DNA of 64,000 nucleotides. It comes from Symbiodinium natans. Lineage: Eukaryota; Sar; Dinophyceae; Suessiales; Symbiodiniaceae. The notes beneath the pieces were generated by a model. That model saw only the letters and a list, made by a program, of their open reading frames with translations, did no database searches and was not told the DNA's origin. A program made the position numbers and the translations under genes. Of the stretch, positions 36,888-45,460 are shown piece by piece; position 1 is the first letter of the stretch, and each line of letters starts with the position of its first letter. The DNA lies in NCBI GenBank assembly GCA_905221605.1, contig CAJNDS010000053.1, positions 81,001 through 145,000 of the forward strand, in the 5' to 3' direction.

Positions 36888-36981
36888 GGACCAAGACTTT
36901 GAGGGAATCCTGTCATCCACGTTCTCTGACATCCATTCAACTACGCGGCGTATCGCAAAAGAAGCTGTCGGGAGTACGGGC
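36888..36981 (+). CDS. Probable exon of an unrecognised protein
   Basis: Reads DQDFEGILSSTFSDIHSTTR and then RIAKEAVGSTG. The acceptor AATCCTAG is a variant heptamer; the donor is GGC before GTGATA. A C-strand array lies upstream and G-strand repeats begin 30 bases downstream. The codon pattern is coding-like; no family is recognised. Confidence 0.6.
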
Positions 36982-37188
36982 GTGATAAGAACCCTAAAGC
37001 CGCTTCAGGGTTTAGGGTTTAGGGTTTAGGGTTTAGGGTTTAGGGTTTAGGGTTTAGGGTGAATGGGTAAACGGATGAATGGGTCAACGCATGAGATGCG
37101 GTGCTCCCAAACCTCTTGGCCTCCCCGGTGATCAAAAGCCAGGCCGATGTGTCCCAACAGCCTTCACCCAATCTTTCCCGCTCCCCAG

Positions 37189-37250
37189 CAGTTTTTGCTT
37201 TGTGTTCGTGCATGAATCCCCATGAAGGGCAAGAAGCTGTGGAAACTACG
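37189..37250 (+). CDS. Probable exon
   Basis: Reads VFALCSCMNPHEGQEAVETT after CCCGCTCCCCAG and before GTGAGG. Both splice sites are strong. The phase-1 start does not match the exon at 36888 directly. Confidence 0.5.
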
Positions 37251-37309
37251 GTGAGGGGGGCGCCAAGGGTCCCACTGATGGTGATGCCTGAGGCTTCGCA
37301 AGTTCATGA

Positions 37310-37475
37310 ACCCTAAACCCTAAACCCTAAACCCTAAACCCAAAAACCTAAACCCTAAACCCTAAACCCTAAACCCTAAACCCTAAACCCTAAACCCTAA
37401 ACCCTAAACCCTAAACCCTAAACCCTAAACCCTAAACCCTAAACCCTAAACCCTAAACCCTAAACCCTAAACCGT
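37310..37475 (+). repeat. CCCTAAA array
   Basis: About 23 heptamers, nearly perfect. Confidence 0.96.
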
Positions 37476-37619
37476 GTTGTTTCATCAAGCGCTTCAAGCA
37501 AACCAGCAGGCCTCCTCCTTGAAGGCTTCAGCTCAGGGAGGCGAAGGGCGACCGGATTGCCAGTGTGAAGTGGGGCGGTCTGCGTCAGGGCCACATGGTG
37601 GCGCCCAACCGAAGTCCAG

Positions 37620-37745
37620 GCACTGACGAAAGCCGTCACGTCCTCCCTCCAGGCATTGAAGAATGCTGCCGCAACGGCGCTCGAGGGCCCGACTGCTGCG
37701 GTCTGGCTCTCGGCACCTCTGCTGCCCTCAAAGCAGGACCTGTGA
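37620..37745 (+). CDS. Probable terminal exon, strand not certain
   Basis: Reads ALTKAVTSSLQALKNAAATA, then LEGPTAAVWLSAPLLPSKQD and L to TGA, after CGAAGTCCAG. The minus strand has a continuous 109-codon frame over 37460-37789 with FFNAWREDVTAFVSAWTSVG, which is an equally serious reading. No family is recognised. Confidence 0.42.
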   Translation, partial: ALTKAVTSSLQALKNAAATALEGPTAAVWLSAPLLPSKQDL

Positions 37746-37799
37746 ACAGACACGACGTGGAAGCTTGCCGGCGTCAACTCGGCATGCAAACCCTAAATT

Positions 37800-37988
37800 C
37801 TACAAACCCTAAACCCTAAACCCTAAACCCTAAACCCTAAACCCTAAACCCTAAACCCTAAACCCTAAACCCTAAACCCTAAACCCTAAACCCTTACCCT
37901 AAACCCTAAACCCTAAACCCTAAACCCTAAACCCTAAACCCTAAACCCTAAACCCTAAACCCTAAACCCTAAACCCTAAACCCTAAAC
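37800..37988 (+). repeat. CCCTAAA array
   Basis: About 26 heptamers. Confidence 0.96.
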
Positions 37989-38446
37989 ACCCAAAAGCCC
38001 CTGGAGCCCCTAAACCTGAACCCCCGCCTTGAAGCCCCTAAACCCTACACCGTAAACCACCCTAAACCCTAAACCCTACACCCTAAATCCCCTGGCCCTG
38101 AACCATAACCCTGGCCCCGAACCCCTAAGCCCCCAACCACTGAACCTCCTTGCCAGGCTCTTCTGCACTTCCCTCCCCAGCGCTGGTCAGGCAGAGAACT
38201 CCTGGTTCAGGGTTTAGGGGTAGGGTTTCGGGTCTAGAGTTCAGGGTTGAGGGCTGAGGGTTTATGGTTAAACCCGATAATAAACCACCTCAGCGGGTTT
38301 CAGGGGTGTGGGGGTTGAGGGTTTAGGGTTAGGAGTTTAGGGGTTTAGGGTTAACCCCTAAACGCTAAATTCAGGGTTTTGATTTGAGGGTTAGGGACAA
38401 CCCTCTGAACCCTCTAGGCTCTTGTGGTGCAAGAGGTCCAAGGGTA

Positions 38447-38535
38447 GCTACATGGTCCCGTAATATGTTTTTTTTTTTAAATAGCTATTGTAGCGGGTTC
38501 TGAAGTATGGGCCCTTGGAGTCGATATGAGGGCCC
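38447..38535. mobile_element. MITE-like fragment, ACATGGGCCC family
   Basis: GCTACATGGTCCCGTAATATG and TTCTGAAGTATGGGCCCTT are shared with 49700-49760. Confidence 0.55.
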
Positions 38536-38960
38536 AAACTAAACGACTATGTTTCTGCCCTTCGGTTCCTACACCCTAAACCCTAAACCCCAAACCAAAA
38601 ACCCTAAACCCTAAACCCCATACCCTGCACCCTAAACCTTAAACTCAAGCCCCAAACCATACGTATAAACCAGAACAAGCTTCGGCATTCTGGTGAATGG
38701 TGCAGGGCTTGAGGTGCGCGAGGGGTCCCCTAGTCCCTGACCCTAAACCCCAGCTAAGCCCTAAACCATAAACCCCCAAACTCCGAAACCCTCAACCACC
38801 AAACCCTGGAACCCTGATCCCCAAAACCCTGAAACCAACCTAAACCCCAAACCCAGAAACCCTGAGGGTTTAGGGTTTAGGGCTTAGGGCTTAGGGTTGA
38901 GGATCCCTAAGGCTTAGCCCTAACCCCCAAATAAGCAAAGGCCCCAAAGACCTAAGCCAG

Positions 38961-39018
38961 AGAGCCTTCCTGGAAGCCCGAGTGCAGCCTAGGACAGTCG
39001 TGAAGGATGAACTTGGGG
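38961..39018 (+). CDS. Exon of an unrecognised protein, next to a 27-base telomeric intron
   Basis: Reads RAFLEARVQPRTVVKDELG after CTAAGCCAG and ends in G before GTTTAGG (phase 1). The following 27 bases are pure heptamer sequence ending in GTAG, after which the frame continues in phase in the next exon. A GA donor at 39006 is an alternative. Confidence 0.55.
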
Positions 39019-39045
39019 GTTTAGGGTTTAGGGTTTAGGGTGTAG

Positions 39046-39329
39046 GGCTTTTCACGCTGCGAGTGCGGGACGACGCGACGGGCGCTGTGGAAACGATTGG
39101 AGTCCGTTGTTGCATTCCCTTGAAGTCAGTCGAGGCGACCCGATCCGCCATGGCCATGGCGAATGGCAGGTATTGTGGAGCCTTCGAGGAATACAGTCGA
39201 GTCCTCGGGGCAGGGCGGGGCAAGTGCATGGTCTCGGAGAGCTTGGCATGCGAGGAGGACACGTGTGCTTCGGCCTACCTGGATGGCCAAGGGCAGTGGC
39301 AGCGTCGCTCGCGCCCAAGTGACGGGTGA
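39046..39329 (+). CDS. Terminal exon of an unrecognised Cys-rich protein
   Basis: About 94 codons with clear coding character, ending in TGA. It begins GLFTLRVRDDATGAV, contains IGVRCCIPLKSVEATRSAM and NGRYCGAFEEYSRVLGAG, and ends with GKCMVSESLACEEDTCASAY and YLDGQGQWQRRS. Six cysteines, no membrane segment and no known domain. Minus-strand frames over the same stretch are shadows. The acceptor GTGTAG lies at the end of a four-unit heptamer run. Confidence 0.65.
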
Positions 39330-39599
39330 CATGATCCATCTCTGTTGGAAAGGGACTCGAAAGAGTACTGTCAGTCCCTACGCGGTTCCTGTCTCACGAT
39401 CGTGACTGGGTAAGCCCTTCTAGGGGCGCACATGTACATGGATCCTGGAAAGGGTCTTTTTCGGATTTCAGCCTACACCCTCAACCCTAAGCCATCAACC
39501 CTAAGCCCTGATCCCTAGACCCTAAAGCCTCGACCCTAAACCCTAGACCATAGACCTTAAACTGCCATAAACCCCAACCCCTAAACCCTAAACCCAACC

Positions 39600-39700
39600 C
39601 CGAACCCCCGAACCACCGAACCCCCGAACCCCCGAACCCCCGAACCCCCGAAACCCCGAACCCCCGAACCCCCGAACCCCCGAACCCCCGAACCCCCGAA
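39600..39700 (+). repeat. CCCCCGAA octamer array
   Basis: About 12 copies of CCCCCGAA, followed by CCCTAAA to 39788. Confidence 0.93.
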
Positions 39701-39794
39701 CCCTAAACCCTAAACCCTAAACCCTAAACCCTAAACCCTAAACCCTAAACCCTAAACCCTAAACCCTAAACCCTAAACCCTAAACCCTCACGCT

Positions 39795-39857
39795 GGCAAG
39801 GCTGGGGCTGCTCGCTGGCCTGGCTCGGTAAAGCCTTGGGTTGCTGTCGCGAGGCCA
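39795..39857 (-). CDS. Possible minus-strand exon
   Basis: On the minus strand, after CTCGCGACAG, reads QPKALPSQASEQPQPCQ before GTGAGG. Good splice pair but low-complexity content. Confidence 0.3.
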
Positions 39858-39959
39858 CGGGTTTAGGGTTTGGGGTTTAGGGTTTAGGGCTTAGGGTTTA
39901 GGGTTTAGGGTTTAGGGTCTGGTGAAAACATGACCTTGCCCACGAGGTCATTAACATGT

Positions 39960-40430
39960 ATATTATGTATGATAGAGTGTTAGGGTTTAGGGTTTTTGGG
40001 GTTTTAGGGTTTGGGGTTTGGTATTTATGGGATTTGGGATTTTAGGGGTTTTAGGGTTTAGGGTCTAGTGTCTGGGGTTTTGAGGGTTTAGGGTCTGGGA
40101 TCTAGGGTCTAGGGCGTAGGGTTTGGAATGTTGGGGGTCTAAACGGTTTATCATTCAATGTTTTAGGGTTTATTGAGGGTTAGGGTTGCTTTTTGAGTTT
40201 TTAGTTTCATTTTCTGGTTTAAGGCTCGAATTTAATTTCGGGTTTCGGGCTAGGAGTTTAGGGTTGGGTGCGAGGTCCTACTTGTTTTACATTTTGTTTT
40301 GGTGTTTTGGTTGGGGGGGGGGTGGTGTTAGGGACATGGGGTTGGCATTTTGGGGTCTAGGGGGTTGAGGGTTAAAGCCTAAGCCCTAACCTAACCCTAA
40401 CCCTCCTGAGGGTCAAGAAGCGACAAGGTT
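39960..40430. other. Degenerate G-strand repeat, no exon seen
   Basis: Loose TTTAGGG, TCTAGGG and TTTTGGGG words. Frames here are repeat translations. Confidence 0.6.
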
Positions 40431-40936
40431 GTGGCTAGGGTTTAGGGTTTCGGGTTTAGGGTTCAGGGTTTAGGGGTTTAGGGTTTAAGGTTTTTTTTTT
40501 TTTTTTTATGGTTTCTGATAGTCCACAAGGAGGGTTGTCTCGAGGTTTTTTTTTGGCCTGTCGGGTTAAAGACGGGAAGAATGCCAAGAACCCGTCCCAC
40601 CCCCCCACCCCTCCTTAAGAACTCTAAACAGCCAAGGACAGTTCTTCGTAGCTCCAACGTCCATCCAACAAAAACCCTAAGGCCCCCAGACACCCTTTCT
40701 TTTCAAGGGTTTATGATTTAAACGCCAAATGCTTAAACCTAAACCCTAAACCCTAAACCCTAAACCCTAAATCCTAAACGTTCAACCCTGAACCGCCAAG
40801 CCTGTGAAAGGCAGAGACGTGGGCCGACCTTCTCTTCTCCACGAGAGATGCAGCGCGCTGAGCTTTTGCCAGGGACTCCAATAGGGGTTAGGTGTTAGGG
40901 TTTAGGGTTTAGGGTTTAATGTTGACCTCCTTTTAA

Positions 40937-40940
<4 letters not shown>

Positions 40941-40968
<28 letters not shown>
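40941..40968 (+). repeat. Poly-C tract
   Basis: 28 C in a row. Shorter C or G runs occur at 13483, 14497, 42910 and 55263. Confidence 0.95.
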
Positions 40969-41203
40969 GTCTCAATTGATTTTTGTTTGCGCCCCCGCCC
41001 TATTGGGGTGGGGGGGGGGGTCGGGCTGTCCCGAGCCGCCCCCAAGCCCTGACCTACCTAAAAGGGCGCGTAGAAAAAAAGTCGGTCCCCGGGCTGGGAT
41101 TTCTTGTTATTGAGGGGGGTTTATAAGTGAGTTCCGGGATCCGAATTCTTTAATTACGGGGGGGTTTGCAAAAGGCAGGTTAACATTAGGGTTTAGGGTT
41201 TAG

Positions 41204-41405
41204 GGTTTAAGGAATATTGCTTCAAGCTAAGAGGGTTCCTCATATGATTAAGAAATGCTCCTTAAAGTCAAAGAGGGTTCCTCATATGGTTAAAGGAATG
41301 TTCAGAATATTCCTTAAAGTAAAAGAGGGTTCCTGACCTGGTTTAAGGAATCTTCCTTGAACAAAAAAGCGGTTCCTCATATGGCTTAATGAAGATTCCT
41401 CCATT
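41204..41405 (+). repeat. Tandem repeat, unit about 65 bp
   Basis: Three to four copies of a unit with AGAGGGTTCCTCATATGGTT, TTAAGGAATGTTC and TTCCTTAAAGT. It resembles the TTAAGGAATATAC arm of the fold-back element at 12177. Confidence 0.85.
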
Positions 41406-41933
41406 TAGGGGTGTCTGGGTTTGCCACTCAAGCCACGCGTCAGGGGCTTCGGGTTTAGGGCTAAAGGGTTTATAGGGGTTTAGGAGTTTGGGGTTTCGGG
41501 CTTAGGGTTTACGAATTAGGGTTAGGGTTTAGGGTCAAAGGGTGAATGTAGGGGTTTGGTACTTTAGGGTTAAGGGGTCCGGGCTCAAAAGAGTAGAGGG
41601 CTCAGCCTTTCAAGGTTCGTTTAGGGGCTTAAGGCGTAGCAACTGTTACGCTCTAAGCCCTAACTGAAAGACACACATCTTAAACCCCAATGCCCAAGAC
41701 CTTGGTACCCCGAAATCTCCGGGAATCAAGTTTTGCAAAAGCGGCTTGGCTTGGTGGGTTTAGGGTTTAGGGTTTAGGGCTTAGGGTTTAGGGTTTAGGG
41801 TTTAGGGTTTAGGGTTTAGGGCTTAGGGTTTTAGGATTTTGGGTTTTAGGATTTTGGGGTTTAGGGTTTAGGGGTTTCGGGCGTAGGGTTTAGGGTTAAA
41901 CGCCTTAGGGTTTTAGGCCTTGTTCGTTCACAG

Positions 41934-41970
41934 GGCTTTGTCTCAGCGGCGATCTGGGCTTATGCTGATG
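41934..41970 (+). CDS. Probable exon, possibly N-terminal GH30 gene
   Basis: Reads GFVSAAIWAYAD after TTCGTTCACAG and ends in G before GTCATG (phase 1). Phases fit the exon at 42473. GH30 enzymes have a G.G.SL.WWA stretch near the start, but the match is weak. Confidence 0.45.
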
Positions 41971-41978
41971 GTCATGTG

Positions 41979-42089
41979 TTGGGATGTTCCCCTGTTTAGC
42001 AGTCCTTAGCAGGGATTATAGTACACCCCCCCCCCCCCGCTTATTATAATCCCTATTAACGGCTGTTAGTATAAGGGGGAACATCCCAA
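41979..42089. mobile_element. MITE-like element, TTGGGATGTTCCCC family
   Basis: Ends TTGGGATGTTCCCCTG and AGGGGGAACATCCCAA, 111 bases apart. Interior arms AGTCCTTAGCAGGGATTATA and its inverse flank a poly-C loop. A second copy is at 53557. Confidence 0.82.
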
Positions 42090-42344
42090 GTCGTGCTTCA
42101 ACCTTCTACACTCCCAAGCTCGTAAAGCCTAAATCCTCTTAAACTCCTCAACCCTAAACCCTAGGCCCTAAACCCTAAGCTCCAAACTCCTAAACCCCAA
42201 ACCCCCTAAACCCTAAACTCCTAAACTACGCCCTTACAGCGGATCTCTTCGACAGTACGTGGGCCGTGTTGAGGCCTTTCCCAAAGGTTTCATGTGGCAA
42301 GTGATACTTTGAAACCCGAAGCGCTAAACTAAACCCAGCCCTAA

Positions 42345-42440
42345 GCACCCTACGCACCCTACGCACCCTACGCACCCTACGCACCCTACGCACCCTACGC
42401 ACCCTACGCACCCTACGCACCCTACGCACCCTACGCACCC
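42345..42440 (+). repeat. CACCCTACG 9-mer array
   Basis: Ten perfect copies of GCACCCTAC, then CCCTAAA. The RRVRRV minus-strand ORF is its translation. Confidence 0.96.
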
Positions 42441-42472
42441 TAAACCCTAAACCCTAAACCCTAAACCGTAAG

Positions 42473-42540
42473 GTCCCGCTCTCCACCCTGTGGCCTTCGT
42501 GGGCCGGACCCTACATGCCACGGCCTTGGGAGAGCCTCAG
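42473..42540 (+). CDS. Probable exon
   Basis: Reads PALHPVAFVGRTLHATALGE and then PQ before GTTTTC. The acceptor CCGTAAG comes from the array. The phase-1 start fits the exon at 41934. Unrecognised. Confidence 0.5.
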
Positions 42541-42564
42541 GTTTTCTCAGGGTTTTTGTGGGGG

Positions 42565-42700
42565 AGTGTAGGGTTTAGGGTTTAGGGTTTAGGGTTTAGG
42601 GTTTAGGGTTTAGGGTTTAGGGTTTAGGGTTTAGGGTTTAAGTTTAGAGTTTAGGGTTTAGGGAGTTTAGGGTTTAGGGTTTAGGGTTTAGGGTTTAGGA
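42565..42700 (-). repeat. TTTAGGG array
   Basis: About 17 G-strand heptamers directly after the exon at 42473. Confidence 0.95.
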
Positions 42701-42733
42701 GCTCAACCTTTTTTGTAGCGTGTTAGTATCCAG

Positions 42734-42774
42734 CACCCAGGGCGATCTTCAGGCAGCCTACAAACAGGCGCAAG
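42734..42774 (+). CDS. Probable exon
   Basis: After TTAGTATCCAG and before GTTTTT. Read in phase 2 it gives TQGDLQAAYKQAQ; read in phase 0, to match the previous exon, HPGRSSGSLQTGA. Undecided. Confidence 0.38.
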
Positions 42775-43921
42775 GTTTTTTTTGGATTCTCAGAGTTTAC
42801 GGTTTAGGGTTCACTGTGAGTCAGGCCTGTTCCTCCTAGCCGGGCCCGAAAGCCACAAGTCCGAACGCCATTGAAATCCCAAACCCCTTAATTAATGAAG
42901 CTTCTCAACCCCCCCCCCCCCCCCCCAAAAAAAAACCCCCCAAAAAAAGACAAAAGGACCAAAACCCAAGCTCCAAAACCCGCCTTCAGGGTCTAGGGTC
43001 TAGGGTTTAACGGTTTAGTGTGTAGGGGTTAGGGTCAGGGGGCCGTTGTTCCTGGGCCAGGAGGGCTTTTTGTGCCTTGGGGGCCGAAGTTAATGTGGCT
43101 GGTAGTCGCTGAGTGGCTTGTGTGGGCACAGCCTACGATGCCCCGAGCAGGGTTTCGGGTTCAGTAGGTTTCTAGGGTTTAGGGTTTATATAGGGGTTTT
43201 AGGGTTAAGGGTTTTTAGGGTTTAGGTTTTTTAGGGCTTCGGGTTGAGGCTTAGGGTATTTTGCCCACTGGTAACCCTCACGCCTTTGCCTTCAAGGGCT
43301 TGGGGTTTTGGGCTTGTGCAGGGTGTAGGGTTTAGGGTTTAGGGTTTAGGGTTTAGGATTTAGGGTTTAGGGTTTAGGGTGTAGAGGTGTTTAGGGTTAA
43401 GGGTTTACAGTGCCGAGGTTCATCCCTCAGTGGGTACCAATCCCTGAGCCTTAAACCCTTAACCCTGCCACAGCGGGCATTCTTTGGTGTAGGGGCGTGG
43501 TGTGTTCGGGTTTCGGGTATTTTGGTGTCAGGGGTTAGGGGCGCAGACGACAAATCAGAGAAGGAGATCTTGAGCAAATGCTATCACCCCAAACACAAAA
43601 TCTGTGGGGGTGTAGGGTTTAGGGTGTTAGGACTTCGGAAGCTCTCACGGGCTATTGGGGCTTCGGGTTTAGTGGTTTTAGGGTTTCGGGTTTGGGGTCT
43701 AGGTTTTACCGAAAAACACCGAAACCGATTTTTGTGCATGTTCCCTGCCAATTTTCTTTAGGGTGTGGGGTTTGGGGTGTAGGGTGCGGGTTCGGGGTTT
43801 AGGATTTAGGGGTGGTTTTGGGCCTCAACCCTAGACCTAGACCCTCAACTTTAAGCCGCCCAGGGTTTAGAACCCCTACCTTGAGAGCCCAGAACCTACT
43901 CTCCGCAGGGTGTTCCTATAT

Positions 43922-44465
43922 GCCCCCCTAAACCCTAAACGTTAAGCCCTAAACCCTATAAACCCTAAACCCCACACCCTAAACCCTAAACCCTAAACCC
44001 TAAACCCTAAACCCTAAACCCTAAACCCCTAACCCCTAACCCCTAAACCCTAAACCCTAAACCCTAAACCCTAAACCCTAAACCCTAAACATTCAACCCT
44101 AAACCCTAAACCCTAAACCGTAAACCCTAAACCCAAACTCAACCCTAAACCCTAAACCCTTAATCCTTAAACCCTAAACCTCAACCCTAAACCCTAAACC
44201 CTAAACCCTATAACCTAAACCCTAACCCCTAAACCCTAAACCCTAAACCCTAAACCCTAAACCCTAAACCCTAAACCCTAAACCCTAAACCCTAAACCCT
44301 AAACCCTAAACCCTAAACCCTAAACCCTAAACCCTAAACATTCAACCCTAAACCCTAAACCCTAAACCCTGAACCCTAAACCCTAAACCCTAAACCCTAA
44401 ACACTAAACCCTAAACCCTAAACCCTAAAGCCTAAACCCTAAACCCTGAACCCTGAACCCTAAAC
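43922..44465 (+). repeat. Longest CCCTAAA array, about 0.54 kb
   Basis: More than 70 C-strand heptamers with scattered variants (CCCTTAA, ATTCAAC). A short internal duplication around ACATTCAACCCT occurs at 44090 and 44338. Confidence 0.95.
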
Positions 44466-44500
44466 ACATGCCTTGACGCCCCGGACCGAGGCCCCCAGCC
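44461..44500 (-). CDS. Possible minus-strand exon
   Basis: On the minus strand, after CCCCAGCCCAG, reads ARLGASVRGVK before GCATGT. Weak. Confidence 0.22.
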
Positions 44501-45044
44501 GTGCCTGGGCTGGGGCTAAGCGTTGCCCGCGGGGGGACCTGGGGCCGTTGGGCTGCCGTTTGGCAGAGTTCGCGGTTTAAGGGGGTAAGGTTTTAGGGTT
44601 TAGGGTTTAGGGTTTAGGGTTAGGGCCCTAAACCCTGAACCCCATACCCTAAACCCGTACAGTTAGGGTTTAGGGCTCGTTTTAGGGGAGTAGGGTTGAG
44701 CATGCCAAGAGACCGGTAAAACTTCGTGAAACACTCCACGTCCTATATACATACATATAAAATGAGTCGGGGTTCTGTCTATGAGGCTAGGTACACTCCT
44801 TAAGTGAGGGACATTGAGCTTTCTGCAGAGTTTGCGGTTTGAGGAGACTGTTTGCAGGCGATCGCACTGAGACCCCAAATCCTAAACCCTAAGCCCCAAA
44901 CAGTAAGGACTGAGCCCTGAACCCTAAAACCCTAAACCCTAAACCCTAAACCCTAAGCCCTAAACCCTAAACCCTGAGCCCTAAACCCTAAGCCCTAAGC
45001 CCGAATCCCTGAGGTTGACAGCTAGCAATCTGTTTGGGGTATAG

Positions 45045-45116
45045 GAGTTCGTCGTCCAGGCCTTGGGCAACCCCGGAAATGGAGCCGAGCCCAGGGGCAG
45101 AAGTACTGCCCAGTGA
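45045..45116 (+). CDS. Possible terminal exon
   Basis: Reads EFVVQALGNPGNGAEPRGR and STAQ to TGA after TGGGGTATAG. No family is recognised. It might end a gene that lies before the GH30 gene. Confidence 0.4.
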   Translation, partial: EFVVQALGNPGNGAEPRGRSTAQ

Positions 45117-45407
45117 CAACAACCATAGGGTTTAGGGTTTAGGGTTTAGGGTTTCGGGTTTAGGCGTTTTGAGTTTAGGGTCTAGGGTTTAGGGGTTTAG
45201 GGGTCCAGGGGGAAGGTCGGAGGTCAGGGTGTGACACTAGGCCCTACGCCATATAAACCCCCTAAAACTTCCAAACGCCCCCTGCCCTTTTGGGGTTTAT
45301 TTAGGGTTTAGGGTTTAGGGTTTTGGGTTTTGGGTTTAGGGTTTAGGGTTTAGGGTTTAGGGTAAAACGCCAAACCCCCAAAAGTCCCTAAACCCATGGT
45401 GCTTCAG

Positions 45408-45460
45408 GCTACAACATTGGCGGGTGCGGCCGACCTGAAGAACAGGCCCTGGGATTGAGG
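45408..45460 (+). CDS. GH30 exon, YNIGG motif
   Basis: Reads YNIGGCGRPEEQALGLR after GGTGCTTCAG, ending before GTTTAG, which opens the next heptamer array. A split Arg codon before Tyr would give RYNIGG. A competing frame (ATTLAGAADLKNRPWD to TGA) exists, but family match favours this one. Confidence 0.72.
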
